DNA from: Tetramitus jugosus
Lineage: Eukaryota; Heterolobosea; Eutetramitea; Acrasida; Vahlkampfiidae
Length of the DNA: 64,000 nt
Assembly: GCA_937625935.1 (NCBI GenBank)
Contig: OW569379.1
Coordinates: forward strand, 389,602 to 453,601
Reading direction: 5' to 3'
Made by a program: the position numbers and the translations under genes. This document shows positions 41,824 to 51,329 of this stretch, piece after piece. The notes beneath the pieces are model-generated. The model worked only from the letters and a program-made list of their open reading frames with translations, was not told the origin of the DNA and made no database searches. The stretch's first letter is position 1. Every line of letters begins with the position of its first letter.

Positions 41824-44520
41824 TTACATTTCATCCAAAAGAGGAGCTCTGACACCCACAGACGACTTATTGATATCCATTTGAAACCTTTCAGAGGATT
41901 TGTATCTTGAAAGCGTATCGGTACTCATCAGAAGTTCTAATTCTTGCTTCACTCTCTCAAACAGAGTGTGGTCGATGGTGACTGTATCATTCTTTTGAAT
42001 CTTATCCAGCACTTCCATTTTCATTGATTCATTGATATTCACGGTGTACAACCCATTGAGAGAAAAGTATTTGTCATACAACTCTTTGGCGAACCTCATG
42101 CGTTCATGTCTGTCAATTATCGTCCTATACTCTTGAATCTTGTTCCAAATTGAAATATTCTCCTGAGATCTTTCAGCAATGCAGAACTGTTCGAATGATT
42201 CCCTCAACACTTCATCTTGTAAGATGTCTCCCATTTGGAGCGACTGAACAACGAGTTTGGTTTGCTTTTGGAGGTCTAAAGCCTTCTGTAAGTACGCCTC
42301 AGCAACTCCATCTCTTTCTGATGACTCTTGACAAACTTTCTCAAATTCTTTGACTGAATCACCGTAGCGTCCATGCAAGAACAGATCAAGGGCAGTGTTG
42401 AAAGTTTCCTTCTGTGCTAACTTTCCGGTATCCTCGGGATGCAACAACTCGTATACTTCCATACTATCTTGATACTTGTCGGTGGATGATGCTTTAAAGG
42501 AGGCAACAGATCCTATTCTTCTCACTTGATATCTTTTCGCATTCTTGTAGCAAGCAGAGATTACATTCTTGGTCGTTAGAGTTCTGGCTTGCAATTTGTT
42601 CGTCAATCGAGTGAGAGCTGTCTTGATATGAGAATGAGAAGGACTGAGAATCGCACCATCAATTCTTTCATTTTCTCCCAATGTGCCAATCAGTGCTGAA
42701 TCTGAATGAATTCTTGTTCCGAGTCGAATGTCGACATATGGTTGATCTTCATTGAACATGTTGATTGTTTCTTGCATTTCCAAACTTGCTTTCACTGCTT
42801 TCTCAGCACTCTTAAAGAGGGCAGTGAATCTCTCACCTTGATATGATTGAATGAATCCATCATACTTTCGAATCAATGGTCCCACAAATGTCAGATATTG
42901 GTTCAACAAACTGAACAACTCTTCATCATTCATTAGCTGAGACACTGCTGCAAAGTCTAATACTTCAACCTCCATTAGAGTTAGTTTATCTTTCTTGATG
43001 TGCATGCCGAGTTTGATATCAGTGATACGTTTGCAACCAATCATATGAAGGAAGCCCTTTGGAACAAACTTTGCAATCGCCAATTCTTGGATTCGGTTCA
43101 TTCTTCTCCATGGAGAAATAATGGTACTGGAAAGAACAACTGCTGTGACAATTGAGAGAACTGCAAACAGGAAGGCAATGATGCAAAAGACAACAATTTG
43201 CACAATCGAGTTTCTTCCTTGACTCAACGCACTCTCAAACATGGAGTCGACTATAGATCCCTCAATTATCCTTAGTTCTGCAACAAGACGAGCTAAAACA
43301 TTGCTATACAATTTCGCATCAGCTGGATTGAAAGAAAGAGAGCCGTTGTTGTTCGTCACAGCATATTCAATGAGCATGTTCACTTCAGTCAAATTGTAAT
43401 ACCTCAGTGGATTTGTCAAGGATCCCTGATCCAAAAAGAATTCTTCAAGTGTCCTTTTGTTCTGAGTGGTCAAGAACAACATCTGATAGATTTCAAACTC
43501 TTTTTTGAAAGACAACCAAGCAGTGAATCGCTGAACGCCAATAGATGCGCCAAACAATAAATTCATGGCTCCAGGTTTCATCTTCTCCGTTGCTTCAATG
43601 AGGCGAGCAACAAAGAGATACGTAGTTCCTTTGTAACCTAAGTCAGCCACCTCTATCACCTTTGTCTGCAACAATAGAGCAGAATGAATAGCTTTTTGAT
43701 AATAACGGAAGCTATCGCTGGAACTGATTGTTCTAGACTGAACTTCTTTTCGATTTTGATCAGTGAGACCTTCCAAATATTTCAAGTCATCAAAGTAGAG
43801 ATGGAGTTGTTCATACTTATTTCCTAGATACTCGTGAAGTTGAGACTGCTCAGTATACATTTCACTCTGTTTCTTTTGTGTGTTACCCATCGCTGCACGC
43901 AGGAGCAAAGTTACATTCCCAAAATTGGCATCTGTCACGTTCGTAGACAAGTACACAGTGGAGTACGTTCTCTCATCTTGCAGAGCCATAATATACTTGG
44001 ACATGTGATAAACAAACGTATTGGTTTCTTTGTGTATGATTGAACGATGGGTCGATGTTCCAGCATTGGTCAACGTCAGAATGACAAACAATGTCATTCC
44101 CACAATGCTCACCAAGCACATGACAATCAACTTGATTGGCAGCGGTGTGCGTTCCATGAGACCAATAATACCCTTGCGATGCAATTGTAGAAGATTGTCA
44201 GACAGGGTGTGCTCAGTTGAATCATTATGGAAGTCAGTGTCCGTGGTTCCTGCATCCAATTGGCTGGTAGGCACACCATCCATTCCCACGCTGTTCTGCT
44301 GAACATGGGAGTGTGTACCACTGTCAGCATATGCAAGATCCTGCATCTCAATATCATCGAGATGATTGGGTACCAGAATACTCATCTTGTTTGTTCGTTT
44401 TGGTGGTGGACGTTCTTTACCAAGATCCGGTAACGAATACCTGTTCATGACATGTGAACCATGACAACCCTCGTCAGAAGAACAGGGGACGCAGAAATTG
44501 TCCACATGCAGTAATCTCAT
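41824..44520 (-). CDS. NIT sensor with cyclase-like and RGS domains
   Basis: An 898-aa protein from the first in-frame ATG (MRLLHVDNFC). A start at MSILVPNHL, or an upstream exon, is also possible. An acidic N-terminus precedes TM1 (about 128-151). An exoplasmic, mostly helical domain of about 290 residues follows, with DERTYSTVYL and helical heptads like nitrate/nitrite-sensing (NIT) domains. TM2 is at about 440-465. A class III cyclase-like domain spans about 510-693 (LDFAAVSQLM, GFIQSYQGERFTALF, RLGTRIHSD). The usual metal-binding aspartates are not in canonical context, so it is probably inactive. An RGS domain fills about 763-880 (LRESFEQFCIAERSQENI). The ligand is inferred only. Confidence 0.78.
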   Translation of the reverse strand: MRLLHVDNFCVPCSSDEGCHGSHVMNRYSLPDLGKERPPPKRTNKMSILVPNHLDDIEMQDLAYADSGTHSHVQQNSVGMDGVPTSQLDAGTTDTDFHNDSTEHTLSDNLLQLHRKGIIGLMERTPLPIKLIVMCLVSIVGMTLFVILTLTNAGTSTHRSIIHKETNTFVYHMSKYIMALQDERTYSTVYLSTNVTDANFGNVTLLLRAAMGNTQKKQSEMYTEQSQLHEYLGNKYEQLHLYFDDLKYLEGLTDQNRKEVQSRTISSSDSFRYYQKAIHSALLLQTKVIEVADLGYKGTTYLFVARLIEATEKMKPGAMNLLFGASIGVQRFTAWLSFKKEFEIYQMLFLTTQNKRTLEEFFLDQGSLTNPLRYYNLTEVNMLIEYAVTNNNGSLSFNPADAKLYSNVLARLVAELRIIEGSIVDSMFESALSQGRNSIVQIVVFCIIAFLFAVLSIVTAVVLSSTIISPWRRMNRIQELAIAKFVPKGFLHMIGCKRITDIKLGMHIKKDKLTLMEVEVLDFAAVSQLMNDEELFSLLNQYLTFVGPLIRKYDGFIQSYQGERFTALFKSAEKAVKASLEMQETINMFNEDQPYVDIRLGTRIHSDSALIGTLGENERIDGAILSPSHSHIKTALTRLTNKLQARTLTTKNVISACYKNAKRYQVRRIGSVASFKASSTDKYQDSMEVYELLHPEDTGKLAQKETFNTALDLFLHGRYGDSVKEFEKVCQESSERDGVAEAYLQKALDLQKQTKLVVQSLQMGDILQDEVLRESFEQFCIAERSQENISIWNKIQEYRTIIDRHERMRFAKELYDKYFSLNGLYTVNINESMKMEVLDKIQKNDTVTIDHTLFERVKQELELLMSTDTLSRYKSSERFQMDINKSSVGVRAPLLDEM

Positions 44521-45112
44521 TATTATCCGACATACCAAAATCAGAAAGCACCCGGAATTTTACAGGAAAAGTTGGCGCCCAGATGCTCAATGAAAAGTGT
44601 GAAGTGGAACCCATACCATGAAGATAAAAGTTTGATAGATCCATCTGGACCTTGACCACTTGGAGCTCACAGTATCGCGTCTCTAGAATGATGAATGGCA
44701 TAACTACAGACTACAGGTCACATTCGAAGAAAGGACAGCATAATCAGACTCTTGACATCTTGTTTTGATAGAACACCAAACCTCCCAACAAACGAAAGGC
44801 AATGAAATGAGAAGTGAGAGTATTCCATCGTGGAGAGATTTCTGTGCTGTGTGTTGAAGAATACAAGCCCGAAGTTACTTGACCATCCATTGTTTCAGCA
44901 CTGTTTTACCCATGAATAGGACAGCCATCATTGAACCATTCAAGTTCTCAAATATCATAAGGCAACGACCAATGCGATCTCTTGGTTTTCTGAGATAGAG
45001 GAGGATGTGTTGTTAGTGAACAGAGAAATTCACTATTTATTGTCTAGCTGGATACAACAACGAATGAAAGTTGAATGCATCTGTCGCTAGGCTATATCTT
45101 TTGTTTCATTGC
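44521..45112. other. Intergenic region
   Basis: Between two minus-strand genes. A GTATGT word near 44535 could be a donor for an upstream exon of the NIT-RGS gene, but I found no matching exon. Nothing else is supported. Confidence 0.4.
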
Positions 45113-45937
45113 TCATTTCTTGCAACACACTTGTGCAACACGCTCGTCAGAAGGAGTATCGGAAAGGGAGTTACCCTGTTGATTTTTCTCTTCAGGAAGT
45201 CCATCTCTCGACTTGAAAAAAGGGAACCAATTGATAATCAAAGACCATAGTGAGGGTCTAGCTCGTGGTGGAACATTTCTAAACTGTTCTTCAATCGAAG
45301 CAGGACTTGCCATCATCATATTCCATTCACTTGGGGGAACCTTCAAATCAGGGGAGATTTGATCGTAGTCCGAGAAAGTAACATCGTAGTTTAGATTCAT
45401 GAACTTATTTATGGAAGACAACAAATCTGTGGTAGAGTTCTTTCTCAAGGGCTCATACTCAGACTCCATGAATCCTCCTTTCCCAAAACAAGTCAAAAGT
45501 TGATCAGCTGACTTCATACCAACTCGTTCGAAGTGATCAATACTGTCCTTGACATAAGCTTGTGATGGAAGAAAAACCTCTCCTCGAGTCAACACGAGGA
45601 TGACAGGAGGGGGTTTCTGAAATAATTCGTTTTCAAAAAATTGGTAGCTTTCTGCGTGATACTTCTTGATGCTAGTTGCCTCCATGACAAAGATTATCAG
45701 GGCTACATTGTTACGATCTCGCGCTTCTTTGTAAATCTCTTGCTTCTTTGCAAGGACTTCCTCTCTCCTTGGTGGAGGGAAACAGAACTCTACTAAATCA
45801 TAAGAGTCTGATTCGGGTTCCAAGCAATCAATTATTGCTGTTTTACCTTCACTAATTTAACCACAAACCATTACGGTTGGTTTTAAGGAAGTTTGAATCT
45901 TGATTACACAATCTTCGGTCATTGGTATCTCGTTCAT
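45113..45937 (-). pseudogene. AIG1-like GTPase with a stop codon inside the P-loop
   Basis: From the ATG at 45937 the frame reads 26 residues up to VMVCG and then meets TAA (45859-45857). It continues in the same frame as ISEGKTAII. The stop therefore replaces the second residue of a GxxxxGKT P-loop. The remaining 247 codons are open to 45113. The body matches the gene at 46183 (ALIIFVMEATSIKK versus LLIFVVKVSELKK; PVILVLTRGE versus PVILVVTNCE). The DTPG switch is lost (EFCFPPP). The tail has a hydrophobic stretch (LWSLIINWFPFF). It is either a pseudogene, a sequencing error at one base, or a frame used by readthrough. Confidence 0.72.
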
Positions 45938-46182
45938 TTTGTTGTTTTTTGTGCTGATATTTGGCTTTTGTGATGTGCACATCTGACAAATTACTAACAG
46001 AGGGCAGATTACAATAAGATTCACTGATTGGATAATTGAAAAAAAGGAAGGAGTATGTTTACAACAAGAGAATTTGATTGGGCATAGTTTTCGCCTTCGT
46101 TCCTTACTTTAAACAAGAGGATCTTGACAGACTACAACAAAAAAACACAAAAATCGTTCATAGAAAGTACTAGCATTATACC

Positions 46183-47226
46183 ATGGTTGTTCCATTGTTA
46201 GCATTAGGAGGGGCTATGTACTATGGCTACAAAAAATACGTGAGTAGAATTTCTTCTTTTTGCAATACTATTTAGTGAATCTTACTAGTAACTTACACTT
46301 TGGTATTTAGCAATCATGGGTGGCTCCAAAGAGAATAATTGTTTTTGGGTTCTCCGCTTCTGATAAGGTTTGTATGACTTTTTTGCGAATTTTAATTCTC
46401 ATGAATCATGTACTCACTACATTACATATTTAAGACCTCATTGATCAACACCCTGACTGGGAATAATGACGCAGTGGGAAACTATCAGGCCATCGGAACT
46501 TCTTTCGAAAATAAGTGTGTCACTTATCGCAGAAAGAATCAAGATTATCAACTCTGGGATACCCCTGGTCTCAATGATTTTGCAGCACTAGATTTGCCTC
46601 CAGCAGCTATTTTGAATTCACTTACAGATTTGATGAAGAATACATCTGAGGGTGTCAATTTGTTGATTTTTGTGGTAAAAGTATCAGAACTGAAAAAGCC
46701 TGAAATCAGAAATCAATATGACTTGATTGTTAACCAACTGACTCAGACTAGGATACCAGTGATATTAGTGGTGACCAACTGTGAGCAAAACATTCAAAGT
46801 GAAGGAACCTTCGAAGAACAGTGCCAGTCCATGTTCGATAGTTGTAACTCTATCGAATTGGATGGAATGAAATTTTGTGCTCGAGTTGGTACTTGCTTTG
46901 CTTCTTCTGACAAAGGAAAGTATGGGAAGCTTAAAAATCAATCTGCAAACAAGGTTTGGACTTTGATTGAGGAGAGGGCAAATGATTCTTATATTCCTTA
47001 CTTCTCTGGTTTTTCGGGCACTGATGGAATTCTCTGGAAGTGGTACAACTCTGCTGTAAAATCAACTGGGGCTAACCTCAATCAAAGAGAATGTACAGAG
47101 TTAATTACTCTCTTTGAACGTCTTGGATTTAATTCTGAACAAGCCAAAAGGAGTGCAGAGCAACTCGCCTCTCCTAGAATAAAAAATCATTCTCAACCAA
47201 ATTCCGACAAGGAATTCAAAAAGTAG
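46183..47226 (+). CDS. AIG1/GIMAP-like GTPase, three exons
   Basis: Exons 46183-46239, 46311-46367 and 46435-47226, all phase 0 with clear GT..AG borders. The 301-aa product starts with a short hydrophobic segment (VVPLLALGGAMYYGY) that may anchor it to a membrane. The P-loop reads GFSASDKTS: the last glycine of GxxxxGK(S/T) is Asp. G3 is DTPGL, and the G4 position is TNCE instead of TKxD/NKxD. The fold is therefore AIG1-type, but nucleotide binding may be altered. The frame ends in TAG and continues directly into an IBR-RING2 reading frame. It is divergent from the broken paralogue at 45113-45937. Confidence 0.75.
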
Positions 47227-47280
47227 TTGGATTTAAAAATCATATTCACACCCATTCAATTATCACTCTATCATGATTAT

Positions 47281-48390
47281 ATGATCCAGAGATTCATGGA
47301 GCAGAATCCCAATCACTTCAGTAGTTGTTTAACTCCGGATTGTAACATGATTTTTGCGTATGATGGAAGTTGTGAAGAAGATCACGATTGCTTCTGTCCC
47401 AAATGTAAAAAACGGTATTGTCTTAAATGTCAATGTGACTACCATGTGAACATTACATGTCAACAATATCAACAGTGGAAACGAGAGAATACAACAACAG
47501 ATGATAAATTCCAGGAATACATTGAAAAATCAGGAAGTAAGCAATGCCCTCAATGTAAACGATATATTCAGAAGAGTCTAGGTTGTGACCATATGACTTG
47601 TAAATGTGGATGTCAATTTTGCTATAGATGTGGTGGTAGTTATCCATGTAGGAACCGATCGTGTGGAGGATTAATAACGACACAATTAATGGGTGGAATA
47701 AGGAGAATGGGAGGTGTAGATATATTGGAGGGAATTAGAGAGCAGTTTAGAAGATGGGAACAAAATATGTCGCTCGTTACAAATCGTAATACTTCAACTG
47801 GAGCTACTAATAGAGAGAAAGGTGACGCAAATACTTCAAGTGTTCAACAACGAGCACGAATGCCTATTTCTACCGCAGAATCATCTTCAACAATTCCAAT
47901 CCCAGTTTCATCAGAATCGTCGTTATTTTCAAGGTGGTGGCCTTCACCAGAAACATTCTTGGTGCCGCGAGCTGCGCCACAAAGTACATCACAAGCTACG
48001 GAAGCGACAGCATCCTCATCAATAGCACCACGTACAAGACGATCGGTACGGCAAGCAACTTCGAGGAACACAACGACAAGCAGTAGTAATGCTGATACAT
48101 CTTCGACGCTAACACCAAGCTCACTGTTATCGGAATCGTTGTTATCTACAATGTGGTGGCCTTCACCTGAAACGTTCTTGGCACCGAGGGAAGCGATTAC
48201 AAGTGTGAATAGAAGAAGAGGTGAGAGTAGTGGTCGTAATACCACTTCCAATTCTTCTATTATTACTGTAGCCGATACTGGTATAAGAGCAGACAGAGGT
48301 GGAAGTAACAGTGTTACAGAGCTTAGCAGTCGTAGTACCAGTGGTGGAGGTAATAATGATGTTGCTCCTGCTCTTATTATTTTGGATTAA
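47281..48390 (+). CDS. IBR-RING2 protein (RBR-like E3 ligase lacking RING1)
   Basis: A 369-aa protein from the first ATG. The frame is open from the TAG of the GTPase gene. The IBR zinc domain uses CLTPDC, CPKC, CLKC and the following H/C ligands. RING2 follows as CPQCKRYIQKSLGCDHMTC..C..FCYRC. The Cys in RING2 at the catalytic position of RBR ligases is present (DHMTCKCG). RING1, which recruits the E2, is missing. The tail is Ser/Thr-rich and repeats WWPSPETFL twice, at plus-strand about 47936-47962 and 48152-48178. It is a truncated RBR gene or a part whose 5' exons were lost. Confidence 0.72.
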   Translation: MIQRFMEQNPNHFSSCLTPDCNMIFAYDGSCEEDHDCFCPKCKKRYCLKCQCDYHVNITCQQYQQWKRENTTTDDKFQEYIEKSGSKQCPQCKRYIQKSLGCDHMTCKCGCQFCYRCGGSYPCRNRSCGGLITTQLMGGIRRMGGVDILEGIREQFRRWEQNMSLVTNRNTSTGATNREKGDANTSSVQQRARMPISTAESSSTIPIPVSSESSLFSRWWPSPETFLVPRAAPQSTSQATEATASSSIAPRTRRSVRQATSRNTTTSSSNADTSSTLTPSSLLSESLLSTMWWPSPETFLAPREAITSVNRRRGESSGRNTTSNSSIITVADTGIRADRGGSNSVTELSSRSTSGGGNNDVAPALIILD

Positions 48391-48529
48391 TGGCATAACA
48401 AACTAATGCTTCTCATGCACCCTTTCCTATGCCATAGCGTGGAACAATTTAAAATATTACTCTCATATTGCATCTTCCCAATTTGATCCCGGAAATGGCC
48501 CACACTTCTTGTATGATACTTCCACCTAC

Positions 48530-49148
48530 TCACGATAGATTTAAGTGCTTGTACGCAGTGAGAGAGGCGGTAAAAAGGCTCCAGATCGAGTTGATAAGGA
48601 CGATGGGGAGGTTGTAACACAACAGTTCAATCTGTACCTTCCGTTCGAAGATATAGTCATCAGATTTGTTAGAGAAGAAACTGTCGTCTGCTCTACCTTT
48701 GGAAGAACCTTCCAAAGGAATAGTAAAAAATTGGAGGTAGTGACCACACTCCGTGACTTTCATTCTCGCGATATTAGACAATCATCTCACCCCACGATTC
48801 ATCGTAGATGGCACAGTGAACTCATACTGTATGTTCTTCCGGTTGATCCGCTCTAAACCATCGAACGTCATGTAAATTGTTCTTCTTTTCTCCCAAAACT
48901 TCACATACTGAACAGTCTCTAAATCCGTTGTAACTGCTCCAAGTGCAATGGTTGAAGATTTTCATGCGAGTCTCAAGATCAGCAATCATTTGAACTAAAA
49001 CAACACTGTACTCTTGTTGTCTTCCTTTTTTGACATTGAATACCTTCAACTTGACGAACGTTGTCCGAAAAGTATAGCAGTTCAAAGAAGAACGGGAGTA
49101 AAAGCGCATCCAAGGACTTTGGCTTCTCATTATGCACTTAAACGGCAT
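48530..49148 (-). pseudogene. Broken gene, frameshift plus in-frame stop
   Basis: Three pieces of one minus-strand frame can be followed. The first begins at 49148 and runs to about 48960, where an A-run allows a one-base slip. The second is coding-like (ALGAVTTDLETVQYVKFWEK, then IYMTFDGLERINRKN) and reaches TGA at 48784-48782. The third stays open in frame to 48530 (ECGHYLQFF..FERKVQIELL). I recognise no family. Further broken pieces may extend up to 49548. The two lesions suggest decay rather than a single read error. Confidence 0.5.
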
Positions 49149-49741
49149 TCACAAGATAATTATCTATGGCATGTCTTGTAGTTCAAAGTTACACACATAG
49201 GACAGAATTGGCCAGGCATCTTTAGATGAGGACTTTTTGTAAAGACTTCTATGATCCAAACTCTCGTGTGAATCTCCTGTATGGAAATTATGAATTGAAG
49301 AGGTTCTATAGTGTTGTTGAAACGTACGAAGAACACATCGAACAACAAGTTCGACTAAACGAAAATTGATTGAAACAAGAGTTGTGAGTGTTTCTTTGTT
49401 TGTTTTGTTGTTGTTCTCTGCTGATAGCTCCAGTGAAGAAGAAGTGAGAGAAGACAGCAGACCAGTGAAGAAGACTGTGATTCGAAATAGCAGCTTTTTC
49501 CAGTGGCTTATGGATCGTTGTTTCAATTTGTTTGAAAATTGATTTCAATCCGATACAACCGCTTTTCCTCCAAAATCATTCACCTATTGACAGATGAGAG
49601 ATCATAAGCGGAGATTTCCCCTTCTCATTTTGGATAACTTAAGATTTTCAAAACTCGTGGATAAAAGACTCAAAACATGATAGTTGATTGATGACCAGGT
49701 GTGCGAGAGCTGAACATCACGAGGGATAGCAACAGGTCACT
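49149..49741. other. Region of short overlapping frames
   Basis: Three minus-strand frames of 60-120 codons overlap between 49160 and 49548. None has a clear start, splice or family match. They may be an upstream remnant of the broken gene at 48530-49148. Confidence 0.35.
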
Positions 49742-49999
49742 TTGGGACCTTCCCCCTCGTCAAAGAGGCAAGGACCTATATTGTTCCTTTTGCAAGGAAT
49801 TGTAGGTTTTAATAAAGGCGATGCAGACAGCAACACCATTTTTCACCGTTGTGTCATGCTACGTGACTTTGGAGACTTCAACAAAGGACAAGTCTTGGGC
49901 AGCATTGTCATTAGTGTTAAACTCTATGGTTGGATCAGACAGGGAAAAGAAGAATGCGAGTTTGAGGGATGGGACCTTGATGGAGAAGAGTTTGATTAA
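49742..49999 (+). pseudogene. Partial upstream copy of the tandem 76-aa protein
   Basis: From about 49815 the frame reads DSNTIF-HRCVMLRDFGDF, then QVLGSIVISVKLYGW and EGWDLDGEEFD, ending at TGA/TAA near 49999. This is closely similar to the gene at 50070-50300. The N-terminal part of that gene is absent here. No ATG lies in frame, so it is a 5'-truncated or differently spliced copy. Confidence 0.6.
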
Positions 50000-50069
50000 A
50001 GTTGCACTTTTGTTGGCGCTTGCAAGCACAACAGCCACCATTCAATCAATCATTCACCTAGAGAAAATC

Positions 50070-50300
50070 ATGCCACAATACAAGGACATCTTCACCTACG
50101 AATCTGTTGATCTCGCTGCCGACCAGGATAGCAACACAATCTTTCATCACTGTGTCATGCTTCGTGACTTTGGAGAACTCAAGAAGGAACAAGTCTTGGG
50201 CAACATTGTCGTCAGCATGAAACTTTATGCCTGGACCAATCACAAGACTGAGGGAAGCGAGTGGGAGGCATGGGACCTCGAGCAAGAGGAGTTTGCATAA
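50070..50300 (+). CDS. Small acidic protein, intact member of a tandem pair
   Basis: A 76-aa acidic protein (MPQYKDIFTYESVD..., ending WDLEQEEFA). No signal peptide or membrane segment. It shares most of its last 60 residues with the copy ending at 49999, including CVMLRDFG and QVLG-IV-S-KLY-W. No family is recognised. The conservation of protein more than of third bases would suggest selection and can be tested. It is followed by minus-strand broken frames. Confidence 0.55.
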   Translation: MPQYKDIFTYESVDLAADQDSNTIFHHCVMLRDFGELKKEQVLGNIVVSMKLYAWTNHKTEGSEWEAWDLEQEEFA

Positions 50301-50317
50301 AGTTTGTGTTTTATTGT

Positions 50318-51311
50318 CTACATCCTTGCCATGTTTGTTTCTTCTTGATGTCGTCTTCTGTTGCACGAACAAGTGAGGCACTCAATCAACAAGCAGCAGT
50401 AACGATTGATGCAGCAATGTCTGGGTAAAAACATCATCAAAAAGATGAAGCCCATCATGAGAAGGATGCCACCAATCAATCCAAAGAAGGCGAGAAAGTA
50501 TGCTGGCTCTCCAAGGAATGTCATATTGTTTGGAAAGCAATAGTCGCTCTCATGTTGTCCGATGGTTTATTGTTTTTGCAAGTTTGCTTGGAAGCGGCTT
50601 CTCCACGTTTTGAAACCAGCAGTCTCGCCAACAGAAAGAATGTGCTGCCATCTGTCATGTTGTTCTTTAAACGACACAATCCAACTGTCAAAGTGGTGCA
50701 AGACAAAGTCAATATCGAGCAGAAACAACAAGAGGATGGTTGGAGTTTCACCACCCTGATTCACTACCTGCTGAAGCCGACCACGACGAATGTAAAGCAC
50801 CATTAGTCGGACGAGATTGTGATACTCGTACCAGGCTGGATGGTTGCTGCGTGGGGTGCTCAAGAACGAAAAGAATGGGTAGGTGTTGAGGGTGGGATCG
50901 ATGGTGGATCGAGTCAATATAATCTTGGATGGGCTCGTTTCTTTGGATGAAAGAGAGTGGGGGAAGCAATGGCGTGTGCTCCAACCAAGGAACCAACCGA
51001 GCATAATCAGGGTCGTCCACATCGGGCGAGGGAATGTGCTTGTGCTGTTCTCGTCGAAAGACTCCCCTCCAGTCATAGAGCGATGTAGTCACAATGGCAC
51101 GAGTCGCACTAAACAATTGTGCCATCAAGTTCTCGCCACCTTCACAATGATTGAATAGGTGAACCAAGTCAATGCTTGATGCAAAACGAATCACGTAGGA
51201 AACCCAACGATGAAAATCATTCATGGATGGCTGCTGTAAAAACTCACTCACCTTGACAGTGTTGACTTGCAAAAACAATGGTGGGGAGATGACAGGAGTG
51301 ATGTGAACCAT
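50318..51311 (-). pseudogene. Broken membrane-protein gene, frameshift plus in-frame TAA
   Basis: The frame starts at ATG 51311 (MVHITPVISPPLFLQ) and reads to about 50910. Coding character there moves to another frame (LNTYPFFSFL, then HPAWYEYHNLVRLMVLYIRRG), which ends in TAA at 50569-50567. Past that stop the same frame is open. It encodes a strong membrane helix (AYFLAFFGLIGGILLMMGF) and a Cys-rich basic tail (CCINRYCCLLIECLTCSC). The whole resembles a type I membrane protein broken twice. The C-terminal part (50318-50524) could instead be a separate 68-aa gene. No family recognised. Confidence 0.5.
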
Positions 51312-51329
51312 TTTCTTGAGTTTGTTTAC

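Noticed and set aside
48545-48856. 103-codon plus-strand frame opposite the broken gene at 48530-49148
   Set aside because: The minus strand shows better coding character across the same bases.
51238-51256. 18-base GTGAGT..ACAG stretch on the minus strand resembling a mini-intron
   Set aside because: It keeps the frame whether or not it is removed, the shortest introns otherwise supported here are 48 bases or longer, and there is no independent support.
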